Assembly (NCBI RefSeq): GCF_014842995.1
Contig: NZ_JACYXL010000016.1
Span: forward strand, 1 to 50,805
Length of the DNA stretch: 50,805 nucleotides
Reading direction: 5' to 3'
DNA from: Rhodanobacter sp. 7MK24
GTDB lineage: Bacteria; Pseudomonadota; Gammaproteobacteria; Xanthomonadales; Rhodanobacteraceae
Program-made: the position numbers and the translations under genes
The notes under the pieces: generated by a model
Told to the model about the DNA's origin: nothing
What the model saw: only the letters and a program-made list of their open reading frames with translations
Database searches by the model: none
Part shown: positions 42,352 to 50,405 of the stretch, piece by piece
Numbering within the stretch: the first letter of the stretch is position 1
Layout of the letters: every line of letters begins with the position of its first letter

Positions 42352-43233
42352 ATGCATGCGCTACTCGCCACACCTGAGGACCGACCGGAAATGCGTCCTG
42401 CCATTCTGCTGGACATCGATGGGACTCTGCTTGGCGCCGTCAAGGGCTCGCGTGAACCGTGCGCAGACAAAAAGCTGCTGGCGCTCCTCATGGAGCTGCG
42501 CCAAGCGTTGGACGGTGCACTGGCATTCGTGAGTGGTCGCAGCATCGAGGATATCGACTGCTTGTTCGGCAATACAGACTGGAACGTCGCTGGTCTTTAC
42601 GGCATGGAGATCCGTTGTGGCGGCCGGCTTCGGCGCCTGGCGATACCGATCGTGGATCGCCCACGCATGCGTGCTGCAGTGACGGAACTGGCGCTGAAGA
42701 TCCCTGGCGTCATATTGCAAGACAAGGGGATCATGATGACCTTGCATGCGCACGATGACGATGCTGCCTGGATGGAATTGCTGCTACAGGCGAGCCTGCT
42801 GGCCCCCGCGCTGCCCGGATGCGACATCCAATTGAGGGACAGGGCGATCGAGTTCAGGCCACTCGGCATCACCAAGGCGTATGCGGTCGAGCGATTGCTC
42901 AGACTCGCTCCATTCGCGGATCGCAAGCCATGGTATTTCGGTGACGATCACTCCGATGAGGCAGCCTTCGCGCATGTACGCAGTCTAAGTGGCAACGCCA
43001 TCCTGACAGGCAGTCGGGCGGCAAGCTGGGCAACTCAGCATCTGGCAGAGCCGGCCGAAGTTCGCGGCTACCTGTGCGATCTGCTTGGGACCTTGCGTCG
43101 CTCGGCACCCGCGAAGCTCCATCCGGACAAGCCCTATGTGTGTGTGCCTTCAGATCAAATGAACTTCTTTGCGGATGTGATGGTGCATACCAGCTCTTAC
43201 GAAGAGCGTGATCTCGAACGGCTGAGCCTCTAG
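42352..43233 (+). CDS. otsB: Trehalose-6-phosphate phosphatase
   Basis: About 293 aa HAD-fold phosphatase that would release trehalose from trehalose-6-phosphate. Nucleophile motif LLDIDGTLLG at about residue 17-26, FVSGRSIEDID as motif II, and GDDHSDEAAF as the metal-binding motif near residue 195. No trehalose-6-phosphate synthase (otsA) is found in the window, although it usually follows otsB. Starts are possible at 42340 and 42352; the latter is 12 bases past AGGA. The trehalose theme fits osmotic and desiccation stress. Confidence 0.85.
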   Translation: MHALLATPEDRPEMRPAILLDIDGTLLGAVKGSREPCADKKLLALLMELRQALDGALAFVSGRSIEDIDCLFGNTDWNVAGLYGMEIRCGGRLRRLAIPIVDRPRMRAAVTELALKIPGVILQDKGIMMTLHAHDDDAAWMELLLQASLLAPALPGCDIQLRDRAIEFRPLGITKAYAVERLLRLAPFADRKPWYFGDDHSDEAAFAHVRSLSGNAILTGSRAASWATQHLAEPAEVRGYLCDLLGTLRRSAPAKLHPDKPYVCVPSDQMNFFADVMVHTSSYEERDLERLSL

Positions 43234-43359
43234 GTACCGTTGATCCAACCTTCATCTTATTTACTCGACAGCGTCATCGAAACCAGGACCGGCAACATGC
43301 TTGGCTACATCGAGGAAGCAGTCCAGAAGGCGCAGATCCAGAAGAAGGAAGACTTTGCG

Positions 43360-43539
43360 ATGACCAAGAGCTCGAACCACTGTTCTACGTATGAAGTGGA
43401 CACGTCCAAAATTCCCAGAAAGCCGGAAGATACGGATCGCAGCGGTGATGCCAAGAACGGCACAGGTGAGGACAACCACACTCCGGGTGGCGGGCATAAA
43501 AGCCGAAATAGTGAAGGCGACGAGGTCAAGGAAGATTGA
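43360..43539 (+). CDS. Small hydrophilic stress-type protein
   Basis: 59 aa from the ATG at 43360 (AAGAAGGAAG upstream); an ATG at 43297 in frame would add 21 residues. Rich in D, K, S, G and T: YEVDTSKIPRKPEDTDRSGD, NHTPGGGHKSRN. No hydrophobic core, so probably disordered. Lies between the trehalose phosphatase and topoisomerase genes. Not assigned to a family. Confidence 0.5.
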   Translation: MTKSSNHCSTYEVDTSKIPRKPEDTDRSGDAKNGTGEDNHTPGGGHKSRNSEGDEVKED

Positions 43540-43639
43540 GCAGGGGTAAGCGTGGCGGTGATCATGCAAACAAGCCCAGACTTTGCCATTGCTGCGTCCA
43601 AAAGCGAGCCACTGTCATGCGCCCTCTCTCTTTATAGAA

Positions 43640-44692
43640 ATGGCAGATGTAGAAAAGCGGATCCATAAAAGACTGGAACGAACCCGCAAAGTGGCAGGGC
43701 CTTTGGTGTATTCCAGCGATGCCCAGGCAGGGTATCGCCGCGCTCGCAAGGGAAAGGGGACTATCTACTACGATACCCGCGGGCGGCGGGTTACGCGTGC
43801 AGATGTTCTGGAGCGAATCCGCCTGCTGGCCATCCCTCCGGCTTACACCGATGTGTGGATCTGCGCCGATCCGCGCGGCCATCTGCAAGCGACGGGGCGT
43901 GATGCGAGGGGACGCAAACAGTATCGCTATCATGCCGACTGGCGGCGGCATCGCGATGCGGACAAGTTTGATCATATGCGCGAGTTCGGGGCTATCCTTC
44001 CAAGTCTTCGTCGTCGCGTGCGCGCCGACTTGGCATTGCCAGGTTGGCCTAAAAGCAAGGTGCTAGCGTTGGTGGTCCGCTTGCTCGATGAGACGCTTGT
44101 CCGAGTGGGTAACGAGGAATACGCCCATGACAACGGAAGCTATGGTCTTACCACCTTACGCACGCGACATCTCAAGCGGGAACATGGATGCTTGCGGTTG
44201 CGCTTTCGTGCCAAGAGCGGTCGGCACGTCGAATTGATGCTGTCGGATAACCGCTTGGTCCGGTTGTTGCGTCGTGTACAGCAATTGCCCGGGCAACGCC
44301 TTTTTCAGTATTTAGATGCTGAGGGAGGACGCCACGCTGTGGACTCCGGAATGGTCAATGCTTATCTGCAGCAGGCGTCGGTGGGCAATTTCACCGCCAA
44401 AGACTTTCGCACTTGGTCGGGCACGGTAAGGGCCGCTGGATTGCTAACACAAACACCGGTGCGTGCCCGGGAGCGGTCTAATCAGGCTGCACTGAACGCT
44501 GTCATGACCAAAGTAGCAACCCTACTGCGCAATACGCCCAGTGTATGCCGCGCTTCCTACGTCCATCCCTACGTTTTAAGGGGTTGGAAAGAGGGAACCT
44601 TGCAACACTTCGTTCCAGCCGAGATCGTCAACTTTCCACGGAAACTAGAGGCCGGCGTCCTGCGCTTTCTTCACCACATGGCTCGGTCCTGA
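43640..44692 (+). CDS. DNA topoisomerase IB (poxvirus type)
   Basis: 350 aa. N-terminal domain with RRARKGKGTIYYDTRGRRV; core VLALVVRLLDETLVRVGNEEYAHDNGSYGLTTLRTRH; LRFRAKSGR and NFTAKDFRTWSGT; catalytic Tyr in CRASYVHPYVL near residue 313. Relaxes supercoils by a 3'-phosphotyrosine intermediate. It follows the hydrophilic protein gene; its start at 43640 lacks a clear ribosome site, and a longer reading from 43583 exists. Ku/LigD, its common companions in stress islands, are not in the window. Confidence 0.88.
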   Translation: MADVEKRIHKRLERTRKVAGPLVYSSDAQAGYRRARKGKGTIYYDTRGRRVTRADVLERIRLLAIPPAYTDVWICADPRGHLQATGRDARGRKQYRYHADWRRHRDADKFDHMREFGAILPSLRRRVRADLALPGWPKSKVLALVVRLLDETLVRVGNEEYAHDNGSYGLTTLRTRHLKREHGCLRLRFRAKSGRHVELMLSDNRLVRLLRRVQQLPGQRLFQYLDAEGGRHAVDSGMVNAYLQQASVGNFTAKDFRTWSGTVRAAGLLTQTPVRARERSNQAALNAVMTKVATLLRNTPSVCRASYVHPYVLRGWKEGTLQHFVPAEIVNFPRKLEAGVLRFLHHMARS

Positions 44693-44964
44693 GAAGCAAA
44701 CCACCGCTGCTGACACGAGGAGGCGATGCGCCACTCAGAATGGCGCGGCCGAGTTGCACTCTTGATGCCACTGCTGGGTGAGTGTCGTATTGTCAAAGAG
44801 AATAGACGGCCATTGGGCCACCAAGAACAGATTTGCCTGGCAAACTCTCCGCTTCACCACCCGAACTATGTGGGCTGCTTTTCGACAAAGATTCACGCGA
44901 GGAAGACCAGTTCGCGCCTATAAGAAATGGCCGCGCCCCTGCGGCCAAAGCGAGCAACCGCACC

Positions 44965-45150
44965 ATGGACAAGAACCGGACAGAAGGCACCAAACACGAA
45001 GTCAAAGGCGCCATCAAAGAGGTAGTAGGCAAAGTAACTGGCAACAAGGCGAAAGAAGCGTCTGGCAACATTGAGAAGAACGCTGGCAAAGTTCAGAATG
45101 CCGTAGGGAAGGCTGCAGATCGCGCCCGTGACGAAGCCAAAAAGCATTGA
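44965..45150 (+). CDS. CsbD-family stress protein
   Basis: 61 aa. KGAIKEVVGKVTGNKAKEASGNIEKNAGKVQNAVGKAADRARD matches CsbD/YjbJ repeats, small alpha-helical stress proteins of unknown action. The ATG at 44965 gives the standard family N-terminus (MDKNRTEGTKHE). A strong terminator follows. In the same strand as topoisomerase IB, 270 bases apart. Confidence 0.9.
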   Translation: MDKNRTEGTKHEVKGAIKEVVGKVTGNKAKEASGNIEKNAGKVQNAVGKAADRARDEAKKH

Positions 45151-45164
45151 GTGAGTTAGTAGTG

Positions 45165-45200
45165 AAAAAGGCCGGTCGGAGTTCGACCGGCCTTTTTCTT
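45165..45200 (+). terminator. Intrinsic terminator after csbD
   Basis: A perfect 14-bp stem AAAAAGGCCGGTCG/CGACCGGCCTTTTT with loop GAGTT, followed by CTT. It works on both strands, so it may also end transcripts from the minus-strand gene at 45248. Confidence 0.9.
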
Positions 45201-45247
45201 GGGCGCCCGCAGGGCCGACAATACGCTCGTTATGGAAGAGCCCAACC

Positions 45248-45733
45248 TCACGACGGCAACCACGGCCGGGGCACCTGTTCAAAGATACGAGAAACCATGG
45301 CTCGATCATTTTCGTTTGTGAGGGCTCGGATGACACTTTCTGCTGAAGCGTACGAGCTTGCGTGCTGGGCATGCTCCCCCGCGGCATGCGCTGCGCGCGC
45401 ATGAACAGCATGCATGAAAGCCTGCTCCCATTCCGGGGTGGAAGCTTCACTCAAAAAGTACGCGCGCATTTCGTCTGCATATAGCAAAGCGCTTTGCCCC
45501 AGGCCAGCCACAGCGTGCGCCTGGGCAAGAAGCATGAGGGCGCGCATGTGGTTCAAGACGTTGCCGACAGCCTGCCAATGCCAAGCCGCGGCATGCGCAG
45601 CATTGAGAAGCGTTAAAACATCATCCATCCGAGACAGTGGCGCTTCAGCCAGTGTCCACGCTTCATTGTTCGCGTAGGCCGCGAAGAATCGATGCCAGCT
45701 CTCAAGCCGGGTGTCTTCGGGTGTTTTGGGCAC
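45248..45733 (-). CDS. Conserved helical hypothetical protein
   Basis: 161 aa, soluble and almost wholly helical: WHRFFAAYANNEAWTLAEA, LLNAAHAAAWHWQAVGNVLNHMRALMLLAQAHAVAGL, ALLYADEMRAYFL, and a C-terminal AQHASSYASAESVIRAL. The pattern recalls TPR-like or helical-repeat proteins. I do not recognise a named family. Its stop converges with csbD, sharing the two-way terminator. Confidence 0.65.
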   Translation of the reverse strand: MPKTPEDTRLESWHRFFAAYANNEAWTLAEAPLSRMDDVLTLLNAAHAAAWHWQAVGNVLNHMRALMLLAQAHAVAGLGQSALLYADEMRAYFLSEASTPEWEQAFMHAVHARAAHAAGEHAQHASSYASAESVIRALTNENDRAMVSRIFEQVPRPWLPS

Positions 45734-46379
45734 AGCACTCTCCCGTCACTAGGACGACGCAGGTAAATAGTGCGATTTCGCGCATCCACGGATCTTCGAC
45801 GCATAAACCCCCTGATCACTGTACCGGCATCAATGCTTGGATATTCCAGATTCTGGTCAACCCTGACGACAGCCACTCGCGCTATCAACTCAAAACTGCC
45901 AGTAGCAGTTCCTTTGGCGAAGCGGGTGCTCGCGGGCAGCTCTCCCTCACGCTTCATGTTGTTGAGTTTGATTGAGCCGGGTAAGCTGAACCAGAACGCT
46001 TACATTGAATCGTTCAACGGGCGTCTGTGCAACGAGCTGCCTCAGCTGTGTGTTCAACCTGATGCGGCGATGGTTACGCCATCTGTAACGAAACCACCGG
46101 GCAGCTCGCGCCATTCTTCAAGGACAAGATGTGACACTCGGCAGCTGCGATGGAACGCCAGCTGTCGCTCGCCGCAATGGAGGCGATGAGCTGACTTTGG
46201 CCAAGGGATAGCTTTCGGCAAAGCACAACGTAAAAGCGAACCGATTAGCCCGTGTTATCGGGGGTAGGGGGCAACCTGAAGCGATCGAAGGGACCACAGG
46301 GCAGCGTTAACCCGTTGCCTTCGCGAAGCAGGGTTGCTGTCAGCTAGGATTGAGCGTGACCACAGGGGAGTTGGAGTGC
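45734..46379. other. Junction between stress block and defence-like operon
   Basis: About 645 bases with a transposase fragment (45956-46060) and otherwise broken frames. A broken frame after the fragment reads YAICNETTGQLAPFFKD in another phase. The stretch looks like scar tissue from insertion events. No RNA gene seen. It should hold the promoter of the PLD-ATPase-HNH operon. Confidence 0.5.
45956..46060 (+). pseudogene. IS3-family transposase remnant
   Basis: IEPGKLNQNAYIESFNGRL followed by CNELPQ is the catalytic-glutamate block of an IS3 OrfB (usually IEPGKPNQNAxxESFNGxxRDE). Only about 30 residues survive, without the rest of the DDE domain. It marks an old insertion at the left edge of the defence-like operon. 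Confidence 0.8.
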
Positions 46380-47540
46380 ATGAGTGACCTAATTTTGCTT
46401 CCGAAAGCGGAAGCAAAGAGTCTGGAGGAGCACTACAAGCGTGCTTTCAAGTGCTCAGTAGAGCTATACATTCTCTCCGCATATCTCACCGAATGGTGTC
46501 CACCGTCCAAGCTTAGTACTGCCTGCGTCACCTTCCGTATGATCATCGGAAAGGACTATGGAATTACTCGAAAAAAAGCTTGTCGCGACGTAACTCGCTG
46601 GCTACCCCGGGAGAAGAAGAGCTGCTTTCTCGTAGCTCAGCGCATCGGCGGATTCCACCCTAAAGCCATGTTTTGGAGGGAAGCCGATGGAAGTTTGCAT
46701 GCTCTGGTTGGCTCTTCGAATTTAACGCGTGCTGCGTTCTCGACCAATTACGAGGCAAATTTCTATCACCACCTCAAGAAAGAACAATTCAACGAAGCGC
46801 GGAACTGGGTCGAACGCATCTCAGGTGATTGCATTGACGCCGATGAAAATTGGTTGAAGACCTATCGGGAAGCCCCAAATGGTGGCCCGACCAACTCCAA
46901 GGGCAAGACCGCGTCAGAAGAGTTCGACGAGGCGCTGACGTTGCCGAGCCCCGCCGACGCGAGACGTTTGGTGAGGCAGCGTCGCAAGCAAATACAAGAG
47001 TATCAGCTACGTAAAGCCGGCCTTGTCCAGCTTTTTAAACAGTGCGCCAACGGAAAGATAAGCTCTGCTGAGTTCTATGAGAAGCTCCCCTTGCATTGGG
47101 GCCATAAGTGGAAGAATCGCCTTCAAGGCGCCGGGTGGGAACGGTCGGGCAGCACGGGTGATTTTAAAGCTCTGAGCCAAGCGTTCCTGGCCATACTTCA
47201 GGCATCCGATACGGAACGTGATGATGTCGTGGTTACGAAGATTGACGAGCTGCATGCCAGGAAGGTGGCGGCTCGAGGCGCGTTCCTTTCGGAAATGCTG
47301 TGCTTGGCTTTCCCTTCGCTTTATCCCGTCAAGAACGATCCCATTCGGAAGTTTATGAAGGCGATCGACTTCAGGGTTACGCGCGGAGCATCCGAGGGCG
47401 CCTCCTATCTTTCCCTTGCCCGATTGTTGCGGGCTGCCGTCCAGGCGGATCGACGTGGCCCTGCCAAAAACCTCGCTGAGCTGGATGCATTACTTTGGCG
47501 TACTTACGGGAGGAGCTCTGGTGACCTCTACCAAATCTAG
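46380..47540 (+). CDS. PLD-like (HKD) nuclease-family protein
   Basis: 386 aa. One PLD motif: FHPKAMFW (HxK) followed by ALVGSSNLTRAAF and NYEAN, as in PLD-type restriction and defence nucleases. The HKD aspartate is not obvious in the classic place. The N-terminal half (LEEHYKRAFKCSVELYILSAYLTEW) fits the first strand/helix of the fold. The C-terminal part is a basic helical region. The ATG at 46380 with GGGG-AG upstream is chosen over a TTG at 46350. First gene of the defence-like operon, overlapping the 51-aa gene by 20 bases. Confidence 0.75.
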   Translation: MSDLILLPKAEAKSLEEHYKRAFKCSVELYILSAYLTEWCPPSKLSTACVTFRMIIGKDYGITRKKACRDVTRWLPREKKSCFLVAQRIGGFHPKAMFWREADGSLHALVGSSNLTRAAFSTNYEANFYHHLKKEQFNEARNWVERISGDCIDADENWLKTYREAPNGGPTNSKGKTASEEFDEALTLPSPADARRLVRQRRKQIQEYQLRKAGLVQLFKQCANGKISSAEFYEKLPLHWGHKWKNRLQGAGWERSGSTGDFKALSQAFLAILQASDTERDDVVVTKIDELHARKVAARGAFLSEMLCLAFPSLYPVKNDPIRKFMKAIDFRVTRGASEGASYLSLARLLRAAVQADRRGPAKNLAELDALLWRTYGRSSGDLYQI

Positions 47541-47676
47541 GGGCGCTATAGGGCGAAGGAGGCAGGCCGGATTTACGGACGCACGCCCAGGTGAGGCCAA
47601 GGCGATTGATGATCCGGAGCTTCGGCGCAGAATCAGCAAATTTTTGCTATCGGCCGACCCTTACGACGCACGTTGA
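47521..47676 (+). CDS. 51-aa protein between PLD and ATPase genes
   Basis: From GTG at 47521 with a near-perfect GGGAGGAG ribosome site that lies inside the end of the PLD gene. Basic N-terminus (TSTKSRGAIGRRRQAGF) and helical C-terminus (DDPELRRRISKFLLSADPYD). Not recognised. The overlap plus strong site argue it is translated as part of the operon; a small regulator, antitoxin-like or bridging protein are options. Confidence 0.6.
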   Translation: MTSTKSRGAIGRRRQAGFTDARPGEAKAIDDPELRRRISKFLLSADPYDAR

Positions 47677-47694
47677 CGTTTCAAAGGAGGAAAT

Positions 47695-49227
47695 GTGTTC
47701 TTTACCATCCTAGGTGCAGGGGTACGCCCACCCGCGGACGCTCCCGCCAATTCTGCCTACCTCAGGACTGACTATTGGGATGACTGGGGCAAGTACCGCA
47801 CCATGTTTACGCTGGTCGTCGTTGACGACCGCGGCCTGGTGCAAGAAATTGGCTCAGTCAAAATTGGCGAAGTTGGCCTGAAGCCTTCGCGCACCGCCGC
47901 CGAAGGGGAGCGTGCACCGTCGCTGCTGCCCACCTTTGATCGATTGGACGACCGCTTCTTTTCTGTTGGACAGGGCGAAGACTACTACGCCACCTTGAAT
48001 CAATTGGCTCCGACCCTGCGCCAACGTGTGTTGGAAGGCCTGAATGACTGCGCCTTCAATCTTTTGATCTTTGACGCCCATCTCGACGAATACGTGATGG
48101 GCGAATCGCTGTTGCGTGACGTGCGAGCCGCGAACGTACGAGGCCGCCTCAATCGGCTGTCGCGTGGTGATGCCCAACTCACCGAATTTCGATTCAACTA
48201 CACGTTACCGCACCCGGCCGACGTGCCTACCGCGACGCTCACTTTCGAGGTGGTTCCGGAGTCACACCCTCCGACCAATGTGCATGTCCTGATTGGACGC
48301 AACGGTGTGGGAAAGACGCGATGCATGCGGCAACTGGCACTGGCTCTGCTGGGGCGCCAAGCGCCGGAGGGCGAGTCGTATGGTGAGATCGCGCTGCTCG
48401 ACGAAGGGTGGGCATTCGCCGGCGTCATCCTTATTTCATTCAGCGCCTTCGACTCTTTTGACCTGAAAGGCGATTCCGATGATCGCCTGACCGCCCATCA
48501 AGTCGGCTTGCGCCACCATGTGGAAGGGCAAGGCGCAGTGGCCGGCATTGCGGATGCGCTCACGCTCGCGCAGGATTTTCGGCAAAGCTTTGAGCGCTGT
48601 CGAGTGGGCCTAAAGGCTGAGCGTTGGCGCGCGGCCCTTCTGACCCTCGAAGTCGATGATCTTTTTCGCGATCTCAACGTCGCGGTGCTGCTGGAAATCG
48701 AGGAAGAAGAGCGGCGCAGGATCGAAGCTGAGGCGCTCTTTAGGCGGCTGAGCTCGGGACACGCCATCGTGTTGTTGACCGTGACTCGGCTGGTCGAGTT
48801 GGTCGATGAAAAGACGCTCGTTCTCTTGGATGAACCCGAGGGGCACCTCCATCCCCCGCTGTTATCCGCCTTCATTCGCTGCCTTTCGGACCTTCTCGTC
48901 AAGCGTAATGGCGTCGCCATCGTCGCCACCCATTCGCCGGTCGTTCTGCAGGAAGTGCCTCGCTCAGCAGCTTGGAAGCTCCGCCGCGCGCGTGCCGTCT
49001 CGGTGGTCGAACGTCCAACCCTCGAAACGTTCGGTGAAAGCATAGGACTGCTTACGCGTGACGTCTTTGGTCTGGAAGTCACCCGCTCGGGCTTCCACCA
49101 AATGCTCCAAGCAGCGGTCGACCAGAACCTCGACTACGACGCGATCGTCCGCCGGTTCAACAGCCAGCTCGGCGCGGAAGCTCGTTCCATCGTCCGTGCA
49201 TTGGTCGCTGAACGCGACGAGGAATGA
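47695..49227 (+). CDS. ABC/SMC-type AAA ATPase, PtuA-like
   Basis: 510 aa from a GTG next to AAAGGAGG. A unique N-terminal part (about 1-195) precedes the ATPase core: Walker A GRNGVGKTR near residue 203, a signature-like FRRLSSGHAIVLL, Walker B TLVLLDEPEGHLHP, and the ATHSPVVLQEV switch His. This is the OLD/PtuA-type nucleotide-binding head found in Septu, Gabija-like and retron-linked defence systems. Without a fused TOPRIM domain, it most resembles PtuA. It is followed three bases later by an HNH nuclease gene, the Septu arrangement. Confidence 0.8.
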   Translation: MFFTILGAGVRPPADAPANSAYLRTDYWDDWGKYRTMFTLVVVDDRGLVQEIGSVKIGEVGLKPSRTAAEGERAPSLLPTFDRLDDRFFSVGQGEDYYATLNQLAPTLRQRVLEGLNDCAFNLLIFDAHLDEYVMGESLLRDVRAANVRGRLNRLSRGDAQLTEFRFNYTLPHPADVPTATLTFEVVPESHPPTNVHVLIGRNGVGKTRCMRQLALALLGRQAPEGESYGEIALLDEGWAFAGVILISFSAFDSFDLKGDSDDRLTAHQVGLRHHVEGQGAVAGIADALTLAQDFRQSFERCRVGLKAERWRAALLTLEVDDLFRDLNVAVLLEIEEEERRRIEAEALFRRLSSGHAIVLLTVTRLVELVDEKTLVLLDEPEGHLHPPLLSAFIRCLSDLLVKRNGVAIVATHSPVVLQEVPRSAAWKLRRARAVSVVERPTLETFGESIGLLTRDVFGLEVTRSGFHQMLQAAVDQNLDYDAIVRRFNSQLGAEARSIVRALVAERDEE

Positions 49228-49230
49228 TCG

Positions 49231-50070
49231 ATGCGCCGACTTCCATGCCCTACGGTCACCGCCAAAGAGATTCTCGACCTCTGCATTGAGAGCATTCAGG
49301 ACTCATCGCTGAAGAATCGCCTGCAAAATGTGACTCCGCTCATCGAAACGGCAGAACAGAACTACGTGTCCAAAGGTGCGCTTGGGACCTTGCACGACAT
49401 CGCCGGTACCAGCGACGTCGGAGGTGAGGTCACCACGGCAGAGATGAAGCGTGTCTACAACGGCACCTTCGTTAAGAGTAAGCGCACCCGCAATATCTAC
49501 GACACCATCAAAAAGGCTCCGGAGAACGATACCTGTCCGTTGTGCGGACAGCGGACCGTGTCCACGCTGGATCACTATCTCCCGCAGACAAATCACCCCT
49601 TCCTCGTCACCACGGCTCCAAACCTGGTACCCGCATGCGCGGAATGCAACTTCATCAAACGGGCGCAGGAAGCGGCAAGCCAAGAGGAGCAAACCCTCCA
49701 TCCGTACTTCGATGTCGTGGAGGCGGACCGATGGCTGTTCGCAAAGGTGATCGAGAAGCGACCAGCAGCGCTCACATTTTCCGCGAATCCACCTAGGAAC
49801 TGGGGTGGGTTGGGACAGCGGATCGAAACTCACTTCCGCGTTTTTCAACTGGCGCCACTCTATGCATCGCATGCAGCCGTAGAAATCAACGATATTAGAT
49901 TCGCCTTGGAGCGCATTTTGCGCAGCGGCTCTGCCCAAACCGTTCGTGAGCACCTGGCGGAGCAAGCGCGGAGTCGAGCACAGGCGCAGATGAATTCGTG
50001 GCAGCGTGCTACCTATGAGGCGTTGGCCACGTCGGATTGGTTTTGCGAAGGCGGATTCCTTCCTGAGTAG
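49231..50070 (+). CDS. HNH endonuclease, PtuB-like
   Basis: 279 aa. CPLCGQRTVSTLDHYLP, then PNLVPACAECNFIKR, gives a zinc-supported HNH motif (CxxC, DH, N, CxxC) in the central part of the protein. The N-terminal 90 residues are helical and the C-terminal 110 are helical and basic. GAGGAATGATCG precedes the ATG. Downstream partner of the PtuA-like ATPase, giving a Septu-like pair in which PtuB supplies nuclease activity. Length is in the range of known PtuB proteins. Confidence 0.85.
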   Translation: MRRLPCPTVTAKEILDLCIESIQDSSLKNRLQNVTPLIETAEQNYVSKGALGTLHDIAGTSDVGGEVTTAEMKRVYNGTFVKSKRTRNIYDTIKKAPENDTCPLCGQRTVSTLDHYLPQTNHPFLVTTAPNLVPACAECNFIKRAQEAASQEEQTLHPYFDVVEADRWLFAKVIEKRPAALTFSANPPRNWGGLGQRIETHFRVFQLAPLYASHAAVEINDIRFALERILRSGSAQTVREHLAEQARSRAQAQMNSWQRATYEALATSDWFCEGGFLPE

Positions 50071-50141
50071 TCTCGACGTCCCCCCGGTTTTGAGTAGCAC
50101 CGTGGTTTGGAGTCCAATCCCCCATCCGAAGGAGATTGGAC

Positions 50142-50405
50142 GTGAAGAAGCGCTTTTCCGAAGAACAGATCATCGGTTTCCTGCGTGAGGCGGACGCCGG
50201 CCAGCCGATCAAGGAGCTGTGCCGCAAGCACGGCTTCAGCGAGGCCTCCTACTACCTGTGGCGGAGCAAGTTCGGCGGCATGAGCGTGCCGGATGCCAAG
50301 CGCCCGAAGGAGCTGGAGACGGAGAACACGCGGCTGAAGAAGCTGCTGGCCGAGCAGATGCTTGAGAACGAGGTGATCCGGGACGTCCTGCGAAAAAAAC
50401 CGTAG
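50142..50405 (+). CDS. IS3-family OrfA (IS407-like)
   Basis: 87 aa from GTG at 50142 with AAGGAG upstream. The HTH part (SEEQIIGFLREADAGQPIKELCRKHGFSEASYYLWRSKFG) is followed by a leucine-zipper helix (LETENTRLKKLLAEQMLENEVIRDVL) used for dimerisation with OrfAB. Ends CGA AAA AAA CCG TAG, a -1 slippery site. The element is cut by the window edge. Confidence 0.9.
   Translation: MKKRFSEEQIIGFLREADAGQPIKELCRKHGFSEASYYLWRSKFGGMSVPDAKRPKELETENTRLKKLLAEQMLENEVIRDVLRKKP
50393..50399 (+). promoter_or_regulatory. -1 ribosomal frameshift slippery site
   Basis: A run of seven A residues (A-AAA-AAA) at the end of OrfA lets ribosomes move back one base into the OrfB frame, which continues without a stop. 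This is the standard way IS3 elements make the OrfAB transposase. Confidence 0.8.
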
